Positions 48,669-56,911 of a stretch of 64,000 nucleotides of DNA are shown here, piece after piece. Made by a program: the position numbers and the translations under genes. The DNA comes from Streptomyces sp. ISL-43 (lineage in GTDB: Bacteria > Actinomycetota > Actinomycetes > Streptomycetales > Streptomycetaceae): positions 310,001 through 374,000 of the forward strand of contig NZ_JAGGOT010000029.1 in assembly GCF_018614195.1 (NCBI RefSeq), given 5' to 3'. The notes under the pieces were generated by a model. It was not told the DNA's origin. It made no database searches and worked only from the letters and a program-made list of their open reading frames with translations. Within the stretch, counting starts at the first letter, position 1, and each line of letters opens with the position of its first letter.

Positions 48669-50393
48669 ATGAGGCCGTTCGCGGTGGAGGGGCTACGGGC
48701 CGGAATGCACCGGGCCCAAGCCGGAATGCTGCTGCCGGCACTGCTGGTCGGCGCCGGGGCGGGGCTGGGGGCAGTGGCCTTCCGCTGGCTCATCGAGGTC
48801 TTCACCCGGGTGCTGTCCGGACACGACGACTACTCCTCGGCCGGTCACGCCGACAACCCGTACGTGCCCTGGCTCGGATCGTACTTCGTCCTGCTCGCCC
48901 CCGTCGTCGCGGGCGCCGTCTACGGGCCGCTCGTCTACCGCTACGCCAAGGAGGCACGCGGCCACGGCGTCCCCGAGGTGATGTACGCGGTCGCCCGGCA
49001 GGGCGGCCGGATCCCGGCCCGGGTCGCGGTGGTGAAGTCCATCGCGTCGGCGCTGTGCATCGGCGGCGGCGGCTCGGTGGGCCGCGAAGGCCCCATCGTG
49101 CAGGTCGGATCGGCCCTCGGGTCCACCGCCGGATCGATCCTGCGCATGGGCGAGGAGCGGATGCGGCTGCTGGTCGCCTGCGGTGCGGCCGGCGGCATCG
49201 CCGCGACCTTCAACGCACCCCTGGCCGGCGTCTTCTTCGCGATGGAACTGATCCTGCGCGACTTCACGGCCCGCGGCTTCGCCTTCGTGGCCGTCTCCTC
49301 GGTCACCGCGGCCGTGATCGGCCGCGAAGTCCTCGGCGACGAGCGCTTCCTGCACCTCGCGCCGCTCGGCGTGGAACACCTGGCCTCGTACGCCCTGTAC
49401 GTGCTGCTCGGCGCGCTCGCCGGGGTCGTCGGAGTGCTCTTCACCAAAGTGCTCTACGGCGTGGAGGACCTCTGCGACGCGGTCTGGCGCGGCCCGGAAT
49501 GGCTGCGCCCCGCGGCCGGCGGCCTCCTGCTGGGCGCGATCCTGCTCGCACTTCCCGAGATGTACGGGGTCGGCTACCCGGTCCTCGGCAAGGCCGCGGC
49601 AGGCGGCTACGCGGTCGGATTCCTGCTGGTGCTGCTCGTCGGCAAGATCCTCGCCTGCAGCGTCACCATCGGCATCGGCGGCTCCGGCGGGGTCTTCGCA
49701 CCCACCCTGTTCGTCGGCTCGATGCTCGGCAGCGCCTACGGGCAGACGATGGGCCGCGTCCTGCCCGGCCTGACCGGCTCCGCAACCACCTACGCCGTCG
49801 TCGGCATGGGGGCCGTCTTCGCCGGTTCGGCCCGTGCGCCGATCACCGCCGTCGTCATCATCTACGAAATCACCGGCGAATACGGCGTCATCCTGCCGCT
49901 GATGGCCGCCGTCGCCATCGCCACCGGCGTCAGCCACGTGCTCAGCCGCGACACCGTCTACACGGCCAAGCTCCGGCGCCGCGGGGTCGACCTCGACCTG
50001 ACCGGACCGGCCGCCGTCGAGGTCCGGACCGCGATGGGACCGCCGCCGGCCCCGCTCGCACCCGGCACCGGCCTGCGCGCGGCCGTCACGGCGATGATCG
50101 AGGCCGACGCGGGCCGCCTCCCCGTCGTCGACGCGCACGGCCGCTACGCGGGCTCGGTCGGCGCCCTCGCCCTCGCCCGGGCCCTGCACGAGGGCCGGCC
50201 CGAGAAGGAACCCATCGAGACGGTACGGGACCACCCGCCCGCCCTGCTCGCCGGCCAGTCCCTGGAGGAGGCCCTGCCGCTGCTCGCGGCGAGCGACGGC
50301 GACGGCCTCCCCGTGCTGGACGAGGACGGGCGCCACCTCCTGGGCTGGATCACCCACCGCTCGGCGCTGGCCGCACTGCACCCTCCGGCCTGA
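48669..50393 (+). CDS. ClC chloride channel/transporter with CBS pair
   Basis: A 574-residue ClC protein. The anion path motifs are GHGVPEV (residues 98-104), GREGP with the gating Glu140 (138-142), and GGVFAPTLFVG. Many helices give the usual 17-18-helix dimeric fold. A cytoplasmic CBS pair (about 445-570; RLPVVDAHGRYAGSV, GLPVLDEDGRHLLGWI) binds nucleotides and regulates gating. The gating Glu is kept, so it could be a Cl-/H+ exchanger. Divergent from the P450 gene. Confidence 0.95.
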   Translation: MRPFAVEGLRAGMHRAQAGMLLPALLVGAGAGLGAVAFRWLIEVFTRVLSGHDDYSSAGHADNPYVPWLGSYFVLLAPVVAGAVYGPLVYRYAKEARGHGVPEVMYAVARQGGRIPARVAVVKSIASALCIGGGGSVGREGPIVQVGSALGSTAGSILRMGEERMRLLVACGAAGGIAATFNAPLAGVFFAMELILRDFTARGFAFVAVSSVTAAVIGREVLGDERFLHLAPLGVEHLASYALYVLLGALAGVVGVLFTKVLYGVEDLCDAVWRGPEWLRPAAGGLLLGAILLALPEMYGVGYPVLGKAAAGGYAVGFLLVLLVGKILACSVTIGIGGSGGVFAPTLFVGSMLGSAYGQTMGRVLPGLTGSATTYAVVGMGAVFAGSARAPITAVVIIYEITGEYGVILPLMAAVAIATGVSHVLSRDTVYTAKLRRRGVDLDLTGPAAVEVRTAMGPPPAPLAPGTGLRAAVTAMIEADAGRLPVVDAHGRYAGSVGALALARALHEGRPEKEPIETVRDHPPALLAGQSLEEALPLLAASDGDGLPVLDEDGRHLLGWITHRSALAALHPPA

Positions 50394-50431
50394 TCGGCAG
50401 GGCGCCCGACACCCGGGTCACGGAGGGGACT

Positions 50432-51235
50432 TCAGCGCGCGGTCTCGTAGCGGGCAGCCCTGTCCGAGACCGCCTTCAGCAGCGGGGCCAGCCCGTCGAC
50501 CAGCTTCTGGTAGTCGGCGACCCGGCCGTCGGACCACTGACCCAGTCCGACGGCCATGACCCGGCCCTGACTCGTGAAGGACTGCACCATCCCGCTGTCG
50601 GCCGGCAGGACCGGCAGGCCGGATCCGGGCGGCGGAGCCTGCGCGCCCACCTGGTGGTCGTCGAAGGCCATCGACAGCCGCGTCACCAGCCGCACGGCGT
50701 CCCGCGGGTCCTTCAGCGTGAACAGGGCCAGGTTGTACTGGTTGCCGTGCGCGTCCTTGTACAACGCCACCTGCTCGCCCACGCAGCCCCCGCTGTCGGA
50801 GAGGGCGGCCGCGAGGCCCGGGCCGACCGAGTCGGGCTCGGTGCAGGACTCGAGTACGACCGCGCCCACCTTGGTGAAGGTGCCGCCCTTCCCGTCCGGA
50901 ACCTGGGCGGGGAACGCCTCGGCCAGCGGGATCATCGGCCGTTCGCCGGCCGTGGTGGAAGAGCCGGCCGACCCCGCTCCCGGCTTCCCCTGCGCCTCCG
51001 CCTGCGTGGAAGTCGGTGCGGTCACACCGGCGTCGAACGGCGATCCGATGAACTTCAGCGCGACGAAGGCCAGTCCCGCCAGCAGCAGCACGGCCAGGAC
51101 GGCGCGGGGCCACGCCCGCTTCGGCACGAACGGCTCCGCGGAGGGCGTTCCCGCGGCGTGCGCCAGGACGAAGGCATTCCATTCGTCCTCGTCCGGACCG
51201 TTCTGACCTGCGGGTATCTCATTGCTTTCCGACAC
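50432..51235 (-). CDS. Single-pass membrane protein, unknown
   Basis: A 267-residue protein with a cytoplasmic N-terminal 45 residues, one membrane helix (AVLAVLLLAGLAFVALKFIG) and an external domain of about 200 residues. The latter has TEPDSVGPGLAAALSDSGGCVGEQVALYKD and YNLALFTLKDPRDAVRLV and two cysteines that could pair (ESCTEP and GGCVG). No family recognised. The promoter region holds a GATCAC-rich cluster. Confidence 0.75.
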   Translation of the reverse strand: MSESNEIPAGQNGPDEDEWNAFVLAHAAGTPSAEPFVPKRAWPRAVLAVLLLAGLAFVALKFIGSPFDAGVTAPTSTQAEAQGKPGAGSAGSSTTAGERPMIPLAEAFPAQVPDGKGGTFTKVGAVVLESCTEPDSVGPGLAAALSDSGGCVGEQVALYKDAHGNQYNLALFTLKDPRDAVRLVTRLSMAFDDHQVGAQAPPPGSGLPVLPADSGMVQSFTSQGRVMAVGLGQWSDGRVADYQKLVDGLAPLLKAVSDRAARYETAR

Positions 51236-51247
51236 GTTGGAACCCTA

Positions 51248-51301
51248 GTGATCACTGCGGCCGGGCTGAAGACCCGGGGATCACGGACTGATCACGGACT
51301 G
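51248..51301 (-). promoter_or_regulatory. GATCAC cluster upstream of the single-pass membrane protein
   Basis: A perfect 10-bp palindrome AGTGATCACT (51248-51257) lies 12 bp upstream of the ATG at 51235. It is followed by two exact tandem copies of GATCACGGACT (51280-51290, 51291-51301) and GGTCAC. Repeated TGATCA-type half-sites suggest an operator. Confidence 0.5.
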
Positions 51302-51354
51302 GTCACTTCCCGTATAGCGGGGCAGAGACGAGGGGCCGCGGCGGCGGGGAGCAG

Positions 51355-52050
51355 TCAGTATCCGGTGGCGGGAAGGTGTTCCTTCATCCGGCGGATGATC
51401 TCGGTGCGCTGGCCGGCCCGGAGGGTGCCCGGGCATGCGTGCGCGCCCCACGGGACGCCGCCCATGGCGTGGGTGCCCAGCCCCGGTTGGTCCGGGCGCT
51501 CGCTGACCGCCGCCGGCCAGCCGTGCGCGCCGGAGCCCCAGGCGTAGATGCGGGCGACAGCGTCGACCTGCGCCTCGGTGAGTGCCCGGGTGGCGAAGCC
51601 GGAGGTCTCGACGGAAGCCCACGAGCCGTTGCCCTCCACCTGCGCCCAGGCTCGGTCGAGGACGGACACGTACTGTTCCGTCTCGCCTTCCTGCGAGACC
51701 CAGAAATGGGCGGAGGCTTTGATCCCGGGAGTGCCGAACCGCTCGTACAGGGACCCCTCGCCCTCCTGGACGTGGAGGACGAGCCCGCGTTGCGCGTCGC
51801 GCTCGCCGGCGACGAAGTTGCGCTCCAACGGTTTCCTGGCCACTCCCGGCATCCATCCGGAGGCGGCGGGGGAGGTGGAGGGCGATGCCTCGGGCCGACC
51901 CTTGTCGTCACGGTCGTCGCCCTGCGGGTCGGGATCGCCGGACCCGGCGGCGAGGAGGGAGCCCGCGGCAGCGGCGAGGAGCAGGGCTCCGCCGCCGGTC
52001 AGCAGGCGGCGCCTGCCGGTGGCCGGGGGGACGGGCTTCCGGTGGTTCAT
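51355..52050 (-). CDS. Secreted N-acetylmuramoyl-L-alanine amidase-like protein
   Basis: A 231-residue exported protein with a Tat-like signal (TGRRRLLTGGGALLLAAAAGSLLAAG) and an amidase_2-type domain: VLHVQEGEGSLYERF, SAHFWVSQEGETEQYVSVLDRAW (the zinc site region), and GTHAMGGVPWGAHACPG with the C-terminal His and Cys. It cleaves the bond between MurNAc and L-Ala if active. His ligands are seen in LVLHVQ and HACPG; the expected middle His is less certain. It is divergent from the membrane carboxypeptidase gene over 154 bp. Confidence 0.82.
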   Translation of the reverse strand: MNHRKPVPPATGRRRLLTGGGALLLAAAAGSLLAAGSGDPDPQGDDRDDKGRPEASPSTSPAASGWMPGVARKPLERNFVAGERDAQRGLVLHVQEGEGSLYERFGTPGIKASAHFWVSQEGETEQYVSVLDRAWAQVEGNGSWASVETSGFATRALTEAQVDAVARIYAWGSGAHGWPAAVSERPDQPGLGTHAMGGVPWGAHACPGTLRAGQRTEIIRRMKEHLPATGY

Positions 52051-52204
52051 CAGCGATATCGGGCTTCCTGAAGGTGCCTCGAACGGGAAAGCGATTCTTC
52101 AGGGCCTTCATGATGAGAATTTGAGCACTGGATGATCGTTTGATGACAGTACGAGCGTCTCGGACTGTGACGAACTGGTCATCTGGCGCACACCGCTCGC
52201 GCAT

Positions 52205-54013
52205 ATGGGATACGGAGACTGGCGCCTGATCCAGAACGGCACGAGCAAGGCGGTGTACGGCATGACTGCGGTACCGGTGGAGGGCGCGACGCCCGAAGCG
52301 GCGGGACGGGAACCGGACTCGGAAGGGGCGGCGCCCCAGCCCGTCGAGTCGGCCGGGCCGGTGGACGCGGCGGACGCGGCGGATGCGGTCGACACGGCGG
52401 GTGCGGTGGACGGGGCGGACGCGGTCGACACGGCGGACGGCGCGGACGCGGTGGACACGGCGGATGCGGTCGACACGGCGGGTGCGGCGGACGCGGTCGA
52501 CACGGTGGATGCGGTGGACGGGGCGGATGCGGTCGGCGTCCCCGAGTCGGACAGCGAGACGACGAGCCGGTTCATCGCGCTCAAGCCTCTGGAGGAGGTC
52601 CCGCCGGCGCGGGCGGCCGTACCGCCGCCCGTGCCGGCCGCAGTGCCCGCGCCCACACCTGTACCCGCGCCCGCGCCCGCCCCCGGGGGCACCGCCGAGC
52701 AGCCGCTGCCCCCGCTCGACCTGCTCGCGCGGCTCACCAACACCCCGCCGCCGCCCGAGACACCGCGACGGACGGCGGCCCGCCGCCTGCGGATCTGGGT
52801 GCCGGTCCTCCTCCTGCTGGGCGTCGTACTCGCCGTCGTACAGGTGCTGAGGCCGCTGCCCGCGGCCGCTCTGGCCCAGGGGGACGCCCCGTCCGTCTTC
52901 ACCCTCGACGGCCGGTTCGACGTGCCCTGGCCCGAGAAGGGCCAGGCCGCCGTACGCGTGGGCGGCGCCGGTGACGTGGGGACCTTCGGGGAGCAGAAGC
53001 CCGTGCCGACGGCCAGTGTGGCCAAGGTGATGACGGCCTACGTGATCCTCAAGGGCCACCCGCTGAAGAAGGACGAGGCAGGCCCGTCGATCGAGATCGA
53101 CGCCAAGGCGGTCGCGGACGGCACCTCGGAGAGCGAATCGCGCATCGAGGGGCTGACGGCCGGAACCCGCTTCAGCCAGCAGGAGATGCTCAAGATGCTG
53201 ATGATCCCGTCGGGCAACAACATCGCCCGTCTACTGGCCCGTTGGGACGCCGGCAGTGACTCCGAGGCCGCGTTCGTGGAGAAGATGAACGCCGAGGCGC
53301 AGGCGCTCGGTATGACCTCCACCACGTACACCGACCCGAGCGGGCTCGACGCCAAGACCGTGAGCACGGCCGTCGATCAGCTGAAGCTGGCCGAGGCCGT
53401 CATGGGGCTCGACGCCTTCCGGGCGATCGTCCAGCTGCCCAGCGCCACCATCCCGGGCCTGTCGAAGCAGCTCATCAACAACAACGACAACCTGCTCGTC
53501 TCCCCGCTCAGCATCAAGGGCATCAAGACCGGCTCCAGTTCGGCGGCCGGCGGCGCGCTGATGTGGGCGGCGTACAAGACCGTGGGGGACAAGACCCCGC
53601 TGATCCTCGGCACGATGCTCGACCAGCGCGTCACGGGAGGCGACCCCAGCGGCTCCAACAGCCTGATCCTGGTGAAGGACAACAGCCAGAAGGTCATCGA
53701 GGCCGTCCGCAAGGCACTGACCTCGGCGTCCGTGGTCAAGAAGGGCCAGGTCGTCGGCTACGTCGACGACGGGCTCGGGACCCGCACGCCGGTGGTGGCC
53801 ACCCAGGACACCGCTGCCGTCGCCGTGCCGGGCCAGAAGCTCGAACTGAGCCTGGTGGTCGGCGAGAAGGGCATCCCGCGCGAGGCACGGGCGGGCACCG
53901 AGATCGGCGTACTGACCATCGGCACCGGACCCGGTGCGCCGAAGGTCCCCGCGGCGCTGGGGACGGACCTGTCCGCACCGTCCTTCGGCGCGAGGCTCAC
54001 GCGCCTTGGGTAA
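52205..54013 (+). CDS. Membrane-anchored D-Ala-D-Ala carboxypeptidase with Ala-Asp repeat tail
   Basis: A 602-residue low-molecular-weight PBP. Residues 1-196 are cytoplasmic and disordered, containing an Ala-Asp-Val repeat (53-111) and a Pro-Ala linker. A membrane helix (IWVPVLLLLGVVLAVVQVL, about 198-216) precedes a DacA-type S11 domain: S271-V-A-K274, S336-G-N338 in PSGNNIA, and K-T-G in GIKTGSSSAAGG. The end (GLGTRTPVVATQDTAAVAV) is the PBP5-like beta domain. It should trim pentapeptides outside the membrane. The start is unsure: 52205 or 52262, with no strong ribosome-binding site before either. Confidence 0.88.
   Translation: MGYGDWRLIQNGTSKAVYGMTAVPVEGATPEAAGREPDSEGAAPQPVESAGPVDAADAADAVDTAGAVDGADAVDTADGADAVDTADAVDTAGAADAVDTVDAVDGADAVGVPESDSETTSRFIALKPLEEVPPARAAVPPPVPAAVPAPTPVPAPAPAPGGTAEQPLPPLDLLARLTNTPPPPETPRRTAARRLRIWVPVLLLLGVVLAVVQVLRPLPAAALAQGDAPSVFTLDGRFDVPWPEKGQAAVRVGGAGDVGTFGEQKPVPTASVAKVMTAYVILKGHPLKKDEAGPSIEIDAKAVADGTSESESRIEGLTAGTRFSQQEMLKMLMIPSGNNIARLLARWDAGSDSEAAFVEKMNAEAQALGMTSTTYTDPSGLDAKTVSTAVDQLKLAEAVMGLDAFRAIVQLPSATIPGLSKQLINNNDNLLVSPLSIKGIKTGSSSAAGGALMWAAYKTVGDKTPLILGTMLDQRVTGGDPSGSNSLILVKDNSQKVIEAVRKALTSASVVKKGQVVGYVDDGLGTRTPVVATQDTAAVAVPGQKLELSLVVGEKGIPREARAGTEIGVLTIGTGPGAPKVPAALGTDLSAPSFGARLTRLG
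52361..52537 (+). repeat. Degenerate Ala-Asp/Val coding repeat
   Basis: About 59 codons alternating GCG, GAC/GAT, GCG and GTC/GTG around shared 18-bp units like GCGGACGCGGTCGACACG. It encodes the cytoplasmic low-complexity tail of the carboxypeptidase. Confidence 0.75.
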
Positions 54014-54032
54014 CGAGAGGAAGCAGCAGACC

Positions 54033-54479
54033 ATGCCCGCCACATCGAGGATCCTGCGCCGCTCGGCGGTGACCGCGGTGGTGGCCCTGGCCGCCGGCGC
54101 CCTGTCCGCGTACATCGCGGTGGCCGGTGACGGCGACGGACTGGCCGTCACCGCCGCCGGCCGCTTCGCCTCCGGCTACGTCCCCTACGCCGTCATCGTG
54201 TTCCTCGTCGCGGCCGTCGCGCCAACAGCCGTGCACGCGGTCGCGCGGGCGGTGGTCTCTCAACTGATCATGGTGTGGGGCTACTACGCGTGGGGTCCGA
54301 TGACCAACTTCACCGCCACGCCCAACCGGGCCCTGCACTACGCGGAGAGGTGGAGCATGGTCGCCCTGACCGCCGTACCGATCGCCGCGCTGTGCGCCTT
54401 CGCGGTGGGCTGGGCGGTCCGGAGCATGCTGGCACCCCGGACCGCCCGCGCCGCGAACGGGGCCCGGGTCGAGGCCTGA
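54033..54479 (+). CDS. Small membrane protein, unknown
   Basis: A 148-residue protein with three or four hydrophobic segments (VTAVVALAAGALSAYIAVAG; VPYAVIVFLVAAVAPTAVHAV; VALTAVPIAALCAFAVGWAV) and a conserved-looking loop VWGYYAWGPMTNFTATPNRALHYAERW. GAGAGGAAG lies 11 bases before the ATG. It starts 20 bases after the carboxypeptidase stop, so it is likely co-transcribed. No domain recognised. Confidence 0.72.
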   Translation: MPATSRILRRSAVTAVVALAAGALSAYIAVAGDGDGLAVTAAGRFASGYVPYAVIVFLVAAVAPTAVHAVARAVVSQLIMVWGYYAWGPMTNFTATPNRALHYAERWSMVALTAVPIAALCAFAVGWAVRSMLAPRTARAANGARVEA

Positions 54480-54488
54480 ACCCGGTCC

Positions 54489-54555
<67 letters not shown>

Positions 54556-55539
54556 CTAAGGCGTGGCCGGTCGCGCGGGCGCCCAGCGGCTCCATGCGGG
54601 AATGGCCTCGCGGGCCCCGAGCCAGTCGGCCGCGACACCGCCGGTGCCGGTGCGGGCCGCGACCACGCCGCCCGCGATCGCGCAGGTGGTGTCGCGGTCA
54701 CCCCACCCGGCGACGGTCTGCCACAGTGCCTCGGGCAGGTCGTCCAGGTGCCCCGCGGCGGACCACAGGGCGAACGGCACGGTGTCCGGGGCCGAGATGC
54801 GCCACCCCGAGCCCAGTACCGACGCGGCGTGGCGCACCGACGTGCGCGCGGAGAAGCCCGCGGCCACCCGCAGGCCCGAGCGGACGTCGCTCTCCGGTAC
54901 GTGCGCCGCGACCTCGCGGAGGAACTCCCCGCGCGCCGGGGCCTCTTGACCTCGGCCCGCCGCCGCCAGCGCGGCGGCGACCGCCACGGCCACGGCGCCC
55001 GCGACGGCCTCCGGGTGGGCGTGGGTGGCCAGCGCGGAGAGCCGCGCCTGCTCGGTGGCCGCGATCAGGTCGTCCTGGAACCAGGCGCCGAGCGGCGCGA
55101 CCCGCATCGCGGCGCCGTTGCCGTAGGAACCCTGTCCGCCGAACTGCTCGGTGGTGACGCCGCGCCAGTCCTCGCCCTCACCGATGCGCCGCAGGACGCC
55201 GTGCATGGACGGACCGTACTTGCGCCCCGGGTCCCGGTCGTACTCGGCGGCGAACTCCCGTGCCAGGTCGCCGGGATGGACCTCGCCGTGGGCCGCCAGG
55301 TGGCCGAAGAGCACGAAGGCCATGGCGGAGTCGTCCGTCCAGAGCCAGGGTGTGGGGCGGGTGCGCCGCGCCGCCCACTGCTCCTCGACGTTCTCACCGG
55401 AGAGCGTGAACCAGCTGTCACCGAAGGCGTCGCCCATCACCAGGCCGTCCAGGGAGGCGTGGGCGGCGGCCCGGCCCGCCGGGCCTGCCTGCGCTGTCTG
55501 GCCCGTGGGGGCGGACGGGAGGTGCTGCGGGGTGCTCAT
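54556..55539 (-). CDS. ADP-ribosylglycohydrolase family protein
   Basis: A 327-residue DraG/ARH-type hydrolase. Metal-binding motifs: GDAFGDSWF near the start, LWTDDSAMAF (Thr-Asp-Asp), GNGAAMRVAPLG and DRDTTCAIAGGVVAAR (Asp-x-Asp-Thr-Thr). These hold two Mg2+ ions and the ADP-ribose. Length normal. It could remove ADP-ribose from protein, DNA or a small molecule; the position next to a cell-wall gene gives no clue to the substrate. Confidence 0.92.
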   Translation of the reverse strand: MSTPQHLPSAPTGQTAQAGPAGRAAAHASLDGLVMGDAFGDSWFTLSGENVEEQWAARRTRPTPWLWTDDSAMAFVLFGHLAAHGEVHPGDLAREFAAEYDRDPGRKYGPSMHGVLRRIGEGEDWRGVTTEQFGGQGSYGNGAAMRVAPLGAWFQDDLIAATEQARLSALATHAHPEAVAGAVAVAVAAALAAAGRGQEAPARGEFLREVAAHVPESDVRSGLRVAAGFSARTSVRHAASVLGSGWRISAPDTVPFALWSAAGHLDDLPEALWQTVAGWGDRDTTCAIAGGVVAARTGTGGVAADWLGAREAIPAWSRWAPARPATP

Positions 55540-55607
55540 CGGGAGTCCTTCGAACGTCGGTCGGTCGCACCATCCTCACCGCCGGCCGCCCCGGCCCGGA
55601 AACGGAT

Positions 55608-56021
55608 TTACCGGCCGGCGATCGGCGAGACCGCGACACAGCCGCCCGCCATGGCCGCTTCGCCGGTGGCCTCCTTGATGACCTTGCCCTTGTAGATGAC
55701 CTTGCGGGTCAGGTCGGCGGCGCCGTCGAGCGCGACGGGGGAGACGGCGGCGGGCATGATGCCGCGCAGGGTCACCTTCTTCTTCCACGGGGCGACGGGT
55801 TTGTCGACCGTCGCGAGGTTCGGGGCGGTGGCCGTGCCGCCGCCGTCGTGGAAGGTGATCGAGTCGACGCTCTTGCCCGTCACCTCGTACGTGACCTCGT
55901 ACGTCTCGTTCACGGCCTTGTCCCCGGAGCCTTCGGAACAGCCGGCGACGCCGAGGGCCGGCAGTGTGGCGCCCGACCCGCCTGCGGTGAGGCATGATCG
56001 GAGGATGTCTGATCGCATCAT
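55608..56021 (-). CDS. Small lipoprotein, MmpS-like
   Basis: A 137-residue lipoprotein with lipobox VAGC (GVAGCSEG). The mature domain has NETYEVTYEVTGKSVDSITFHDGGG, like MmpS-type proteins that work with MmpL transporters, and a second part KKKVTLRGIMPAAVSPVALDG. Its ATG pair (56021/56018) lies inside the start of the opposite-strand RNase HI gene, so the two genes overlap head to head by about 17 bp. No MmpL gene is seen nearby. Confidence 0.62.
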   Translation of the reverse strand: MMRSDILRSCLTAGGSGATLPALGVAGCSEGSGDKAVNETYEVTYEVTGKSVDSITFHDGGGTATAPNLATVDKPVAPWKKKVTLRGIMPAAVSPVALDGAADLTRKVIYKGKVIKEATGEAAMAGGCVAVSPIAGR

Positions 56022-56754
56022 CGCCGCCTGTGACGGGGCGGCCAAGGGAAATCCCGGGCCGGCCGCATGGGCATGGGTCATCGCCGACGTCCACGGACAC
56101 CCTGAGCGCTGGGAGGCCGGACCGCTCGGACGGGCCACCAACAACGTGGGTGAACTGACCGCTCTGCAGCGGCTGCTGGAGGCGGTGTCCCCCGGCACGG
56201 CTGTCCAGGTGCGAATGGACTCCCAGTACGCCATGAAGGCCGTGACGCAGTGGCTCCCTGCCTGGAAGCGCAACGGCTGGAAGACGGCGGCGGGCAAGCC
56301 GGTGGCGAACCGGGAGCTCGTGGAGAGCATCGACGTGCTGCTGACGGAACGGGACGTGGAGTTCCGCTACGTCCCCGCGCACCGCGAGGACGGCGACCAC
56401 CTGAACGCGATCGCCGACCAGGCGGCCAGTGACGCGGCCGTCAGCCAGGAACCGGCCGGCACCGCGCTGGGGCACGCGTCCATGCCGATCCCGGCGCCGG
56501 CTCGCAGCACGCCGGCCCGCAGCACGCCGGCCCGCAGCACGCCCGCGCGCCGCGCGTCGGCGGGGGCGTCGACCGCGACGGGAACCGGCGCCGCGCCCGC
56601 CCGGAAGGCGGGGTCCGCGCGGGGGAGCGCGACCATCAAGGCGAAGTTCTCCGGGACGTGCCCGTGCGGCAAGCCGTACCCGGCGGGCGAGAAGATCACC
56701 AAGCTCGGCTCGCGCTGGGGACACCCCGGCTGCGGCGGCGCCGACGCCGAGTAG
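56005..56754 (+). CDS. RNase HI with Cys-rich C-terminal tail
   Basis: A 249-residue protein. Residues 3-145 are an RNase H domain with the carboxylate set D10 (IIAACDGAAKGNPG), E50 (NNVGELTAL), D72 (VRMDSQYAMK) and D138 (NAIADQAA), and H126. A linker with ARSTP repeated three times leads to a C-terminal piece GTCPCGKPYPAGEKITKLG.. WGHPGCGG, whose Cys and His residues look like a zinc-binding knuckle. It degrades RNA in RNA-DNA hybrids. The ATG has GGAGG directly adjacent, an odd spacing; GTG 55987 is an alternative. Confidence 0.88.
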   Translation: MSDRIIAACDGAAKGNPGPAAWAWVIADVHGHPERWEAGPLGRATNNVGELTALQRLLEAVSPGTAVQVRMDSQYAMKAVTQWLPAWKRNGWKTAAGKPVANRELVESIDVLLTERDVEFRYVPAHREDGDHLNAIADQAASDAAVSQEPAGTALGHASMPIPAPARSTPARSTPARSTPARRASAGASTATGTGAAPARKAGSARGSATIKAKFSGTCPCGKPYPAGEKITKLGSRWGHPGCGGADAE

Positions 56755-56828
56755 CAGCGCGCCCGGCTCCTGCGGGGTCTTCGCGCCTCCGCCGGATCCG
56801 GCCTGGTCGGCGAGGGCCCATGCAATGG

Positions 56829-56855
56829 TTTCGTTCGAAAGAAAACGTAAGTTTT
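56829..56855 (+). promoter_or_regulatory. Operator region of the fucoside regulator gene
   Basis: Two inverted repeats, TTTCG-TT-CGAAA (56829-56840) and AAAAC-GTAA-GTTTT (56842-56855), lie 57-83 bases upstream of the regulator's GTG. The AAACGTAA within the second also occurs upstream of the transport operon. Confidence 0.6.
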
Positions 56856-56911
56856 GACTTTCGCGCGCTACGCTGACCTCGACCAGGGATGCAGTCGAGG
56901 GGAGCTCCACC

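Noticed and set aside
56130..56330. Longer minus-strand start for the MmpS-like lipoprotein
   Set aside because: It would run through the RNase HI gene and lose the lipobox position; the ATG pair at 56016-56021 gives a normal lipoprotein signal.
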